Positions 14,219 through 25,184 of a stretch of 64,000 bases of DNA are shown here, in pieces; position 1 is the stretch's first letter; each line of letters opens with the position of its first letter. The stretch is from NCBI GenBank assembly GCA_963556495.2, contig OY747705.1, positions 34,896,298 to 34,960,297 of the forward strand. The letters are read 5' to 3'. This DNA comes from Valencia hispanica (taxonomy: Eukaryota > Chordata > Actinopteri > Cyprinodontiformes > Valenciidae). The notes below the pieces were generated by a model. The model was given only the letters and a program-made list of their open reading frames with translations. It was not told where the DNA came from and ran no database searches. Position numbers and translations under genes: made by a program.

Positions 14219-14379
14219 TTACTTTATTGATTATTTGATTTAAAAAAAAAAAAATGTATATTACAAGTTATTGTTTTCCTCCTCTCCTTCCTGTTATATT
14301 CATTAGTGCTTTTACTTTAAGTTTCTCTTAGATCTCTTTCATCGTAGTTACCTTAGAGTTAGCTCTTAGCTTTCATATT

Positions 14380-14590
14380 TACAATTATTTTCTGTCCAGT
14401 TTTCTCTTGTTTATGCCTTTGTTTTCCTTCTCTGTTTTCCCTCATGCCATTCCACTTCCCTGCCCAGGCTAATCACCTTCACCTGCTCACTCACCCACCT
14501 GCATCTAATTACCCTGATTAGGCCTCAATCCAGTTACTTTGTCATTCCTCAATTACCCTCAGTATTTAAGCAGTTCATGTACAGCTACTG
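14380..14590 (+). repeat. Possible LTR fragment
   Basis: A pyrimidine-rich block (CCTTTGTTTTCCTTCTCTGT ... CACCTGCTCACTCACCCACC) is followed by a TATA-like CAGTATTTAAGCAG at 14560-14573, the layout seen in the short fish LTRs at 11726 and 25383. No TG...CA ends or target duplication could be fixed. Confidence 0.3.
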
Positions 14591-14648
14591 CATGTTCGGC
14601 CTTAAGGTTTTTCTCCATCTCTGCAAATGCAGTCTCCAGATAAGAAGA

Positions 14649-14651
14649 AAA

Positions 14652-14690
<39 letters not shown>
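14649..14690. repeat. (AAAT)n microsatellite
   Basis: Ten uninterrupted tetranucleotide units within AAGAAAATAAATAAAT... followed by AATGCTCTGGG. Confidence 0.95.
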
Positions 14691-14691
<1 letters not shown>

Positions 14692-15202
14692 GCTCTGGGA
14701 GGCAGCTCGGCATTGATAGTAGTATGGATCTTGTTTATTATGGCATGAAACGAGAGTAAATCAACTATGATTGAGGGCAACATTTCATAGACAACATACT
14801 GCTCAACCAAATTCTTCTACTCTCCCTCACTTACTGATTTTGCACTGAAGTCTAGCTTTTGTTGCTTGGGTGGTCGGGGACATCCTGCAAATAGTTGCGG
14901 CTGTCTCCTTCGCACTATGGGACTTTGTAACTTGTAAGCCTGAATGTGCAATGCTGTAACTCCAACTGTTAATTCAAATTTGACGTAGTGATTTTTTAAG
15001 CTAGATAAGACTTTTTCACCAGCACAGAGTTTACCACAATTCCTAATATTTTCATGTTTAGCTGACACAAATTCAAAATAGGGACTGTATTTCCAGCTAT
15101 AAAACGTCGTTTACAATTGTTTACAATTGTGTTGTCGGCTGCTTGGTATACAGGTAAGAAGAAAAATATATTTTTACTAAGGAAAATGAAAAAAATTCCC
15201 GC

Positions 15203-15750
15203 ATACTGAGCAAGCATGTAGTGACAGTGGAGAAGAAAAACTCCCCTTTAACAGGAAGAAACCTCCAGCAGAACCTGAATCAGTATGAGCCGCCATCTGC
15301 CACGACCCTCTGGGGGTTTGAGAAGACAGAGCAGAAATACAGAACAAAATGAACTGATGTAAGAGTACTTTCTTTATTAAAAAAGTTTAAAGTTGATAAC
15401 AGGACACAGATGTTCAGTTTCTGGGAGCATCATCCCAGTCGACGCCCCCCCATCCAACAGGGCATTGCAGCTAAGCAGGACGCCAGACCAGGTGTAGCTT
15501 CTATGGAGAGAAAACAATGAGAAAAAAATAAGGTTAACAGTCAAAATAAGAGCAAAAAATACAACTGGAGAGTAGTAGAACAGAAAAGTTGCAGAGTGAA
15601 GAAAAGTGGTCAGTCTGTCCGCCAGCAGCCTAAGCCTATAGCAGCATAACTACAGAGATAGCTCAGGTTAAACTAAGCCACTCTGACTATAAGCTTTATC
15701 AAGAAGGAAAGTTTTCAGCCTGGTCTTAAAAGTAGACAGTGTCTGAAAGT
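15203..15750 (-). mobile_element. L2/Maui-type LINE 3'UTR fragment
   Basis: Reverse complement aligns along its length with the 3'UTR of the L2 copy at 41905-42440: shared phrases include CTCCCCTTTAACAGGAAG, CTGGGGGTTTGAGAAGACAGAG-like, GTTGATAACAGGACACAG, CATCATCCCAGTCGACG, CCAGCAGCCTAAGCCTATAG and ACTATAAGCTTTATCAAGAA. The last encodes the FLFDKAYS-stop end of ORF2. Both the (GAATT)n terminal tail and the RT are missing. It also has a small insertion at 15470-15500 relative to the other copies. Confidence 0.8.
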
Positions 15751-16500
15751 AAACAGAGTGTCTTACTCGTTACTAAAAAAAGTGGTCATATTAAGAATAG
15801 CAGAGCAAGTAGCTTGTTATCGGCAGCTTTGAAAAGCAATCACTGTACCTTTATTTACCTTCAAAGATTGGCTTGACGGGAAAATATAACATCCTGACCC
15901 AAGCCTTAGAGACAATCTCTACCTCTTCCTTTACGTGAAAGGTACAAAAATATCCGTGCAACACCCTGCAAAAGCAAGAAGCTGAAGATAAGAAAACAAG
16001 AGCATACATCTTTCCCACTATGCCCTGCACTGACAACTGAAATGCTGGGATGTCATTAGAGGGATGCCTGAAAAGGCTTCTGGTATGAGCAAGGGTGGTG
16101 TGTTTAAGTTTGATAAGAGTCAGTGTGAATTTGAGGTCATTGTTTCCTACATTTAAGCTCCCACCACAAAACCTCTGCTGCCAGTCACGTGCAAAAGAAG
16201 GATGCATGAGCATAATGTAATGAGGCTTGAATCTGCTTGAAGATGCTAAAAAATCATTTGGAAATGTAGATTTTAATTGTGCTTCCAGTGAGTAAGCAAG
16301 AAATGTGGTACGTTTTCTTTAAACATTACAAGAATGTTTCAAAATTTTTAAAGAAAAAAACAATGTCCAAAAAGGAAGCTGCTTGTTGTTAGACCTAAAT
16401 ACCAGAAGTAGTGCAAAGCCCTATTAAAATGTTAGTGCAGTTTCAAGAGTCGTAAAGTCTTTAGTATTTCACATAATTAAAATTGACTGTGGCAAACTGA
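15751..16500. other. Unassigned intergenic sequence
   Basis: A 120-codon minus frame (15851-16213) lacks any domain pattern and is judged chance. No repeat recognised. Confidence 0.5.
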
Positions 16501-16760
16501 AGCCTAGTTTATACTTCTCTGTCTGCAAGTTTGCACCCACACGCACACGTATTGACGGAGATGTTTTCCTTTTATGCTTCTCCGTTGGCTTTCCGTTTTT
16601 TTCCAAGTTGATACAACTTGAATGCCAAAACGTCTGTTAATGAGGTCGTCTACTCTTGGTCACTCAGAATTAAGAGGTAACTGAAACGCACCATCGGAGG
16701 AGCCTGGAGGAAACATTACTAAATAACCGATAGCGCCTGCGTTATCAAGTTGCGCGCTTC
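16501..16760. mobile_element. Harbinger-like element end fragment
   Basis: Starts AGCCTAGTTTATACTTCTC after TGA and continues CGCACACGTATTGACGGAGA. The same bases, reverse complemented, form the right end of the element closing at 48472 (AGCCTAGTTTATAGTTCTCC and TGTATTGACGGAGACG). So two copies of one TIR family are present in the window. No opposite end was located here, so this copy is truncated or badly decayed. Confidence 0.5.
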
Positions 16761-16818
16761 TACTCTCTACAGAGAAAAGCTGGCTGGCTTTGGCTTACTT
16801 TACAATGAGACACTGCCA

Positions 16819-16915
16819 GAGGCCGTTCTGTCTGATGCTGTTTGGTCTGAGGCCATTTGGTCTGATGCCGTTCAGTCTGAGGCTGTTTGGTCTGAAGACG
16901 TTTTGTTTGAAGTCT
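16819..16915. repeat. 15-bp minisatellite, about 6.5 units
   Basis: Units follow the consensus GAGGCCGTTTGGTCT (variants GATGCTGTTTGGTCT, GATGCCGTTCAGTCT, GAAGACGTTTTGTTT). Because the period is a multiple of three, one minus-strand frame reads repeated Q-T-K/E-x-x five-residue blocks; there is no sign that it is translated. Confidence 0.85.
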
Positions 16916-19285
16916 GACAGATGTATTCTTGAGACCTGAGGATGTCCTAAAGTGTACACTGTAGTAATTGAACCCATACATGCATGGGGAGAGGATGCAA
17001 ACTTCATGCAGTGAGTCTCTTCACTGCAACAGAGCAGAGAAATTTGCCCACATGCAGTTTTCATTTCTTGTAGAGCAGTGAAAATTGGTACACAATTAGA
17101 ACTTAGAACTGGAAAAAGTCTCTTGCAGGTGTGCCCTAACCCTAATAGGAGGTAAGCCCTCTTGTATCAAATTCGCGATTTTGATGTTTTGCACATGTAG
17201 TGTTTTAGAGGAATCTTCATAGCAACCTTGACATAATGGTAAGTAAAGTTTATTTTTAAATGTAATTAAAGGTTTAACTGTTTACACAACAGAAAAAATT
17301 TTTTTCACTATTTTACTGTACCGAAAATTATTTTTTTTTATGAATAAAAGTTCACGTTGTGTACATTGTAGTGTTATGCTGACTCTTTCATTCATAACCA
17401 TTTAAAACTATTTTTCATTTATTGTCATTTAATATTTCAACAGCTGTAAGACATTTGAGGTGATAGCATGTTGTTTTGGGTGCTATTGAACTGTTTTCTA
17501 ATAATGTTCTGTTGTTAAATAAAGTGAAGGAAGGAGAGAAAAAACCTTTCCGTAGCACTTTTTGAAATTTTCCCAGCTAATCCGATTAATCGAGTTGAAA
17601 CCCCATCCGAATCATCGATGATCCAAATAATCATTTTTGGCAGCACTAGACTGGAGGCTTGTTTATCATTCAAGCATGAATAAACACAAAATGTCCTCTT
17701 GCCTCTCAGCCCCAACAACCCACCACCCCCCAGGCACCTGTGCCCCACTATTTGAGAAGTACTCCTTTATTCAACAACAGGAAGAGGAAGATATTACTTA
17801 TTGAAATCCCTTTTTGGCTAGCTGAAAATGAATTAGTGTATTAGTATATTCCTAAGATACTGGCAATTCAAAGCTTGATCCCAAGTGGGCTTGGCTAGGC
17901 CTCACAATCTGACTTCTTGCCATAAATGCCAAAACGCTTTGTCTTCAACACACAAAATCTGAATACCACAAAGGTTTGCATGTGTCCTTACCATCCATTT
18001 CTCATGCATCTTTGTTTACACTCTTCCAGACTGCTACTACTTGTCCTTAATAGAGCAAGTGCACCCCAATCACATTGCTGTGTGAGGAAAATTACAAAGA
18101 TTGTAATTACCACTACTGATTGTTTCTGCATGCATTGGCATTCACCCTGCCAAACTATTGTTCCCAATCGTTGCATAAGCTGCCAGCAGAACGTATCTAT
18201 TTTTAAATATGACAAAATGCAAATGATCCATGCCTAGGAACTTCTATTTAACAACTTACTTTCCGTTGCACCTCCTGAAAGGTTCTCATGAAGCACTACT
18301 AAATATGGAGCTGCACTAAGGTTTAATGATGTGTTGACAAAAACCTGGAGTATAGCCCCGAGTTTCATGCTAAACTGTATTTTATCCTGTAAGGGCATTA
18401 ACAGCAAGTGTAAGTTTAAGAGTTGTGGAAATCACTCCAAGTTCTCAGTTTGGTTTAATAACGTTTGGAAGGTACAGACTGCATTCTTTGGAAGGTTCAG
18501 ATGAGGCAGTTATAGATTGAAACATCTCTTTGCCTCCAGCTGATGATGGTGATGTTCAAAGTTGATAGAAGAGATAAATAGCCTCAGAAAGCACAAGCTA
18601 TGTATACGGATTTATTTGCTGGTAATTACTCAGCTAAAGACATCACTACATAAATGAAACTATAAAATTTCCTGTTCTAACACCTTTTACATGGTTCTGA
18701 AATTTCATTATCATGTAAACACATTTAGGGTCATGTCCTATGTGAGTGCATTCATGGCTGTGTTTGTTTTTGAGTGGTTTTGAGCTTTTGTTTCTTTAAT
18801 CAATTCTAAGAACTTCTAATCAAATCTGTGCCCAAATTTGCTAGTCCTGCCAAAAGAGATGCAGGATAATGCACGTACCATAATCTTATCAAAAACAACT
18901 CTGAAATACCCTAATCTCCTCTGGAGTGTTAAAGCAACCTTTATCGAGGTTTTTAAAGTGGTTGCAGTTCTTGCCAGTAAGTATGATATGGCTAAACAAA
19001 GTGTATCCCCACAGAAAGAACATTTGAGTGAGGGGATCACAATGGGATCCAGAGATTATAAACTTGGAGTTGTAATTGCAATATAAACCCAGTCTTTTGT
19101 TAAGGGTATGCAATTAATGCAGTTATTAATAATGTCATAAAATATTGATTCAATAGTTCAAAACCTTTAAAGAGGAACAGGGTAGACCCATTAATATTGC
19201 TTTTAACATCTCAACCTTGCGCCAGAAAGTTCAGGTACAGCAGTTTCTCACATCAACATACGCCTTTTTAGCGGGAAGCTAAGGA
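16916..19285. other. Unassigned intergenic sequence
   Basis: No gene recognised. The phrase GATTAATCGAGTTGAAACCCC ... ATCATTTTTGGCAGCACTAG near 17583-17648 may be old repeat sequence, but I cannot name it. Confidence 0.5.
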
Positions 19286-19295
19286 GTGTGTGCGT

Positions 19296-19326
<31 letters not shown>

Positions 19327-19327
19327 G
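19286..19327 (+). repeat. (GT)n followed by an 18-base G run
   Basis: GTGTGTGCGTGTGTGTG... to 19310 and then 18 consecutive G bases to 19327. G-rich strand could form a quadruplex; also an error-prone tract for sequencing. Confidence 0.95.
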
Positions 19328-20684
19328 TGTCGTCATGTTTTGAACTTTTTCAAACAGGTGAAAACCATTAAGGTGCTACTGGTACACTGATTACCCTGCA
19401 AAACACAATCAATATCAGACTCACATGCACACATACACATATGTCTTGATTCCTAAAAACATTATGAAACAATTTGGTCAGAATCAGTGGAGAAAACCAC
19501 CGCTAACAAACTGGAAAGAACATTTGAAAGTAAGGTTCAGCTTTTTAAATCTTAAACCATTCAGCTGAATAATTCCACAATTTCTACCACAGTACCAGAG
19601 TTAATATAGTTAATTATAAAACAAACTGAAATATAAACAACATGTTGGTTTTATTTTGATTGAAGCAATGCATGATCAAACTGGGGTTCCCAATATAAAA
19701 ATTTTAAACCACCAAATATTTCCCCACTGGATGAATTATATTGTTTGGGTAAAATAACTCCTACAAAGGGAAGGATAAGACCTGATTTGATCTTCTCCAG
19801 AGAAACTGAAAAGCTGCCTCTAAGGTCTCCAAGTCAGGGTTTCAGTTTAAGGTGCTATTTGATCTGAAAATAAATTTTCAGTGGCTTCACAGCTAACTCA
19901 CATCAACGGGTCACTAGTTCAGTTCTTGGTTGTGGAGGCCTTGCTGTGTGGGGTTTCTTTGAGTACTCCAGGTTTCAAGAATTTTTAACTGGTGATTAAA
20001 TTACTCCTAGGTGTGGATTTGTGTCTCTTCAGCTGCCCTGTGATGGCTTAGTTTTTTTTATTGCTGGCTGCTGAAGGAGCAGCCGCCTCTCCTGGGCCCT
20101 CATATATCAAACATTCGTAGGAATTGTCTTATATTCTATCATACAAATGAAATTTAGAAAGTTTGTAAGAACAGTCAAAATCCGGATTTATCAAATATGC
20201 GGGGGTGAGCATGTTCCTCTGCAATCAATTGTTGATAAATCCCACATGTGCGTATCTAGGTGTTTGTACCCGTTCAGTCATTTGCATACAGAAATGAGTT
20301 AAATTACCTATATTTTCTCACACCAAATCCTCTGACACATGCATTAAATCCTTGCATTCTTCCTGATAATAATGGCTGTGTCAGAGATCTTACAAGCGAC
20401 TCCCCTCGTGCAGGAGCCCTGAATCTTTGCTCTCCATTGGGAGAACACAGTGACAGAACAGCTATGCATCTCATAAAGAGACATTTTATTGGAAAAGTAC
20501 CAAAAGTTAGAATTAGATAACAACATAGAGATGTCTGTGCTCTTTGAGTGCTTTTCTAGTTTAAGGCATGCTTTTTTTCAAACGCTGCCTGAAAATGAGC
20601 AATACATTACCAGCACGGCATCAATACAACAACAACACAACAGTAAAATGCCTGGTTAGAAAATAAAACATACTTTTAACCTAC

Positions 20685-20825
20685 CAGAAAAATCTTGGTC
20701 ACTATCTTCATCTTCCGTCCCACCATTGATGCCAACCTTACGTGCAGTAGTTCTATTTTCTTCTTTGATGGCAAGCTCGATTGCCTTTAACTTTAAAGCT
20801 GCATCATATGCATTTATTCGTGTTT
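20685..20825 (-). pseudogene. Brinker/pogo-like helix-turn-helix exon
   Basis: The minus strand reads AYDAALKLKAIELAIKEEN, then RTTARKVGI, then an acidic tail GTEDEDSDQDF, and stops at a plausible splice donor (TTTTCTG then GTAGGT). Y-D-A-A-x-K-L-K-x-I-x-x-A and N-R-x-x-A-R-x-x-G-I is the Brinker/CENPB-type N-terminal DNA-binding pattern found in pogo/Tigger-type transposases and derived fish genes. Downstream exons were not found and an in-frame stop lies just upstream of the pattern. Likely a transposon-gene remnant of the surrounding element. Confidence 0.5.
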
Positions 20826-21718
20826 TTTATGATGAGGGTGTTTGCATTATGCACAAAATAACAGTTTAACATCAAAACTAGTGTCTTCTTCAGCGCATAA
20901 TCTTTTCCCACATCTGTCTCACTTTTGTGCTTCTTGCTATAGCGCCACCCGGAGGCCATTAGCCACTGAGAATCTATAAATTAGCTGCATCATTGTATAG
21001 GACGCAGGGTCCAAAGCGCTTGAAAAAAGTAGCGGCTTATAGTCAAAAAATTACTGCATATTCCTGCTGCAGACATAAATGTGGCAAAGAATTGTTTCAT
21101 TTGCTGTTATTCACTTCACTGGAAATACTTGACTTCTTTGAACAAATTCAATCTGTTAAATTTGTCCCAAACATTACTGTTTGGTCAGCTCAGGGGTAAC
21201 CAACTAAAAAAGGAATAGGCCTACTGCCTGGGAGAAAGGGACAGTAATTGTGGTTAGAACAGTGGAGAGGTTCCTGTTGAAAATAAAGGAAAGAAGGGTT
21301 TGATATCAAACTGAATACAATAAAATGTTCCTCAGAACACAGCTGGGCCAGATCTTCTCCTGGGGATGCACAGATCACCTCAGAGTTTACCACATTTGAC
21401 ATGCAAGTGGACAGTGTTATTAGCGACATTGCTTTGGTTGGCATCAGTACGCGTTGAGATATTGATATCCTGCTTCACCGATAAGCAGGACCATCCAGTT
21501 TCCACAGTACGGTTTGCTAACCTTTTATTTATAAAAGTGTAACAACAAACTGTTTCAATGTTGCAGTTCCCCCATTCTACCACAAGATTCTGAGCGTATG
21601 CATGGTCAGAACTGTTCTTATATTTGTGAACAATTCTACGCACAAGTACCAGATGGTAAATACCACACCATACTTAAAATTGTTCCTAGGCACGATATAT
21701 GCACAGATTTGTGTGTAA

Positions 21719-21750
21719 AGCCGCGTTCACACCGGTCAGCGCGTCCAGGC
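21719..21750 (+). repeat. Left TIR of Harbinger element
   Basis: 32 bp, a perfect inverted match to 24587-24618; preceded by TAA. Confidence 0.95.
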
Positions 21751-22005
21751 AGCAGGGCAGCTAGATTACATGCAAGTCTATGGTATCTACGCATCTAGTG
21801 GGCGCCAAACTGCCAAGCAGCAAGTCACGCGCGTCGGCGCAGCTGGCATCAGCGCGTCCACGACGGACCGTCGGGGCGTCTGCTGCTCAAGTTGGAAAAA
21901 TTGAACTTTCGGGCAGCAGACGCGCGGCGTCAACCAATCAGAGCGACTCGTTGTACTGACGTAGTAACTCCTTCCATGGGGGAATCGGCAAATTTTTTAT
22001 TCAAG

Positions 22006-23428
22006 ATGGAGGACAAACTGATCGTCGCTGTATGTAATGTCCGTGAACTGTATGACTGTCTTCGTCTTTTTACAAAGACAGGAAGAGATCGAATCTGATT
22101 TGGAGGAAGATATCGGAGGATATTGGAGTGCCAGGTAAGCAGTTAAACATAGAAAAAAATTATTTTTTTTTTAACTTTCTTGTTATGTTAGCTAACGCTA
22201 CGCTAGCTAACGCTACGCTAGCCAAAGGCGGTTAGGGCAACTACGGTACTAAATACGCATTACCAGTTTCCCATTGTGTATTTAGACGAGATCTGCAAAA
22301 AACGGTGGAAGACATTGAGGGACACATATGTCAGGCAGAGCAGAAAGGAGAAAGAGAGAAGGAAGAGCGGAGCAGAAGGAGGGAAAGTGCAGAAATGGAA
22401 GTACCTCTCTGTCCTGTCCTTCCTCGAACCCTTCATCGCCCCCCGCGAAACATCGAGCAACATGGGGGTCGAGGAGGAGCAGGCGGAGGGGTATGACCAC
22501 CCAGAGGAGCCAGAAAAAGAAGCAGCAGGGCGGTTAGAGGCAGAAGGTTGGTGATTTTGAGAAGAAAACCCAGACATAGTGGCACACAAACACACAAAAA
22601 CGTGCTCAGAAACATGAAAATAATTATTGTAAAGCTGAAACCTACATCATTTTGCTACTACAAAGTTTTGCTATTTATTATTAGTGCTAGCAGTAGAAGT
22701 ATTTGTGATCTTGGTATAAAGCATAATAAACAGGAGGGTCAATAATATTCCTTTCTGTCTTGACAGATCCAGCTAACATGGAGGCAGGTGACATGGCTGA
22801 ACCAGAGTCCCCTGGCCCTTCCTTTTCTGCTTCTGACCAGCCTGGCCCTTCCTCTGCTGCTTCTTCTTTTTCTGACCAGCCTGTCCCTTCCTCTGCTCCA
22901 ACACCTGCAGGTGTGTAGTGCTGTTTGGAAAGGTTGGGAATGTAGGTTTTATTCAAAGATGTCAATCTGTTTCTTTGGGTTCCCAGACACTTGGCGAATT
23001 ACTTTTTGTACTTTCTGAAATGTCTGTGTATACCCTGGAATTCACACTCAGCCTTTCATACAGACTTAAAATGTTGCTTCTAATTTTATCTAATTTGTAT
23101 ATTTGTTCAACATAATTGTAAGCATTTTTAACACATTTTTCTACTGTGTTTTTTCACAGGCCCTCCAAGAAAACGAAGGCGGAGGCAGCAGGACTTGTCA
23201 GTGCCAACAGAGTTACAGCAAAAGCTGCTTGATGCGCTCAAGGCCCGGCCTGAACCAGCTCCTGCTCCTCCTGCAGATGATGACATGCACTTCCTTCTCT
23301 CTCTTCATCCTCTCCTGAAAAGGGTGTCACCTCTAGAAAGAGACATCCTAAAATTTGACATTCATAGACTGATTTTTGAAAGAATTAATGTAACACTCAA
23401 TTTGACCCATATGGACAATACTCAGTAG
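22006..23428 (+). pseudogene. MADF-BESS DNA-binding protein of Harbinger (4 exons)
   Basis: I infer exons at 22006-22134, 22286-22546, 22767-22910 and 23160-23428, each junction with GT/AG (AG|GTAAGC, TTTAG|AC, AG|GTTGGT, GACAG|AT, CAG|GTGTGT, CACAG|GC) and all phases consistent. Exon 1 opens MEDKLIVAVCNVRELYD, the start of a MADF domain. Exon 2 continues it (DEICKKRWKTLRDTYVRQ ... KWKYLSVLSFLEPF). Exon 3 is Pro/Ser-rich with repeated S-D-Q-P. Exon 4 has a basic stretch PPRKRRRRQQ (likely nuclear signal) and a BESS motif (DDDMHFLLSLHPLLKRV ... FDIHRLIF). MADF binds DNA and BESS mediates protein contacts, fitting the accessory protein of PIF/Harbinger. Exon 1 lacks one base after 22056 (compare 50384), which shifts the frame to a stop at 22096-22098. 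Confidence 0.8.
22186..22222. repeat. 16-bp tandem duplication in first intron
   Basis: GCTAACGCTACGCTA is present twice in tandem; the derivative Harbinger at 50099 has a single shorter version (GCTAATGCTAGCC). Confidence 0.85.
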
Positions 23429-24079
23429 TTTTACTGATCGGGCTGACACCTTTTTCAGGGGAGGAAGGAGACTCCTTTCTGTGTCCCTCCTGTCTTCCAC
23501 CGCACTTCCTCCAAATAAGGTCCTTTCTCTTCCTGTTCTTTATTTTATTGTTTTATTATATGTATATATGTTGTATGTATTTTTTTTATATTAAATATTT
23601 TTATATGTAACATTTTGGTCAGCTACTTTCCTTAATTTAATTCTACTGTCCTATGTAATGCCATTTGGGTGAAAATATTATTTTTAATAACAGATAATAA
23701 TTACCTTAATGAAATATACCTTTTTATTGACTATATAAAATATCACAGAAGTACAAAAGCAAGAACTATTTGAGTTTATTTGATTGATTTCACCATATCC
23801 ATAGACGAGTTTGTGGGAGAAAGCAGAGCAGTCTGTCAGTGATTACCTGGAAACGAGAGGTACAGGTGAACAGGTCAAAAGTATCTAGGTACAGAACAAA
23901 CAATAATCCATAAATGAAAGGGATTTGTGAATGTATATATGAATGTATAGAGAAAAACAAATTACTAAAATATAATATAGTAAATATAGATGTGGACATT
24001 TTCAGAAAGTTTTGCTCTTAATTTTTTTACTGGGTGGCTCTTAAAAGAGCCGTTTTGGGTCAGTCCTGTATGGACATGA

Positions 24080-24442
24080 CTATTCTGCCGGCTGCCATGG
24101 CACTGCCCCCTCCTCACTGAGGTGGGCCATGAAAACTTCTCTGGTCTCCACTGCCTCTCTGGTTGCGTTGTTGGCTCCGATTCGCCCCACAGCTGGAAGT
24201 GGTCTCTCTCCATGAGCAGCGGCAGCTCCCCTCACTGCAGGTACCTGGCCATCTCCAGAAACCCTCATGAAGTTGTGGAGAACACACGTCGCCTTCACAC
24301 ACTTCTCCACAACTTCGCGGTGAAACATTCTCCACTGTGCAGACCAGATCCCGAATGCATCTTCCACCACCAGCCGGGCCCGAGAGAGCCGGTAGTTGAA
24401 GACGCGCTGCTGATCCGACAAGATCCGCCATGTTGTAAACAC
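24080..24442 (-). pseudogene. Harbinger DDE transposase, C-terminal remnant
   Basis: The minus-strand frame reads QQRVFNYRLSRARLVVEDAF, GIWSAQWRMF, then VVEKCVKATCVLHNFMR and a C-terminal tail to the stop at 24080. N-Y-R-L-S-R-A-R-x-V-V-E-x-A-F-G-I is the signature around the last catalytic Glu of the HARBI1/DDE_4 transposase family, and C-V-L-H-N-F follows at the usual distance. Only ~110 residues are present; the family is usually 350-400. The Asp-bearing parts and the helix-turn-helix are missing, and the fragment runs straight into the subterminal repeat. It converges on the MADF-BESS gene, with about 650 bp between their stop codons. Confidence 0.85.
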
Positions 24443-24586
24443 ATATCAACAGACAAATCCACGCCCGCACGCTGACGTAATGACGTGACGCGCTGATGCC
24501 CCGACGCGCCGACGCAGACCACAAGTGTGCAAGCAGCTGGGTTTTAATTTTAAAGCGTCGACTTTCGTCCGTTTGAGCGATTTGAC

Positions 24587-24618
24587 GCCTGGACGCGCTG
24601 ACCGGTGTGAACGCGGCT
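24587..24618 (-). repeat. Right TIR of Harbinger element
   Basis: 32 bp, a perfect inverted match to 21719-21750; followed by TAA. Confidence 0.95.
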
Positions 24619-25184
24619 TAAGTATGGTTGATAAATGTGGGCCCTGTTCTCTTCTGATCTCTGGTTCTCTCACCTTATTTTCCTTTCCTATTGTCTTTTC
24701 TATTGCTTTTTTCTTAGTTATTTTATATACACAGCCTCTGGAGTTACTGTATTTGACCAAATTCCTTTTAGGATTACTTTTTGAAGGACTGTGACGTAAC
24801 AAAATACCATTTTGCTAAGCTGAGGACTTTGACAAACTGTTCCAGAGAATGGATGGTATGGAAATGAATATTCGTCGTCTGGAAGTGAATGTGGAAGTAA
24901 ACATTTTATGTGAAAATTAAATGACTTTATCGATGATTGCCAATAGTGAGAAAGAACCTGGCAGCACTGTTTCAATCGAATCAACAGTCTTGAAAATAAG
25001 CCCTCAGCCAAAACAAGGGGCTTGACTGGAAGGACACCACATTGGCAGTATGATGAATAATGGCCTGCTCTATAGTGCAGGAAATTCCAACCCAAAGCAA
25101 CATGTTCTGCTATCTCAACCAAAGAACTCCGGATGTTTCAAAACATGTGATAAAGCATCAAAGGGCTGACCATGAAGCACAGCC

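Larger units (their letters stand above)
21719..24618. mobile_element. PIF/Harbinger transposon with MADF-BESS gene
   Basis: Terminal inverted repeats of 32 bp (21719-21750 and 24587-24618) are identical; they begin AGCCGCGTTCACACCGG. They are flanked on both sides by TAA (21716-21718, 24619-24621), the TWA target duplication of PIF/Harbinger. The 2900-bp element contains two convergent genes: a four-exon MADF-BESS gene on the plus strand and the 3' part of a DDE_4-type transposase on the minus strand. The 5' transposase exons, with the first two catalytic aspartates, are missing, so this copy is non-autonomous. Perfect TIRs suggest a fairly recent insertion. A deletion derivative is at 50099-50706. 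Confidence 0.9.
20094..24644. mobile_element. Outer inverted-repeat DNA transposon (GGGCCC ends)
   Basis: The left end GGGCCCTCATATATCAAACA at 20094 is mirrored at the right end, which reverse complements to GGGCCCACATTTATCAACCA ending at 24644. The Harbinger element at 21719-24618 sits only 26 bp inside the right end, so it appears to have inserted into this older element. Own sequence is therefore about 20094-21718 plus the right tip. It holds an HTH-like exon (20685-20825). The superfamily is uncertain, as no clean target duplication could be read (CCT left, TGT right). Confidence 0.5.

Noticed and set aside
15851..16213. 120-codon minus-strand frame
   Set aside because: No recognisable motif or homologue, no codon-like bias, flanked by repeat debris.
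24114..24524. Long frames antisense and out of frame to the Harbinger transposase
   Set aside because: GC-rich shadow frames; the DDE_4 signature is only in the 24080-24442 minus frame.
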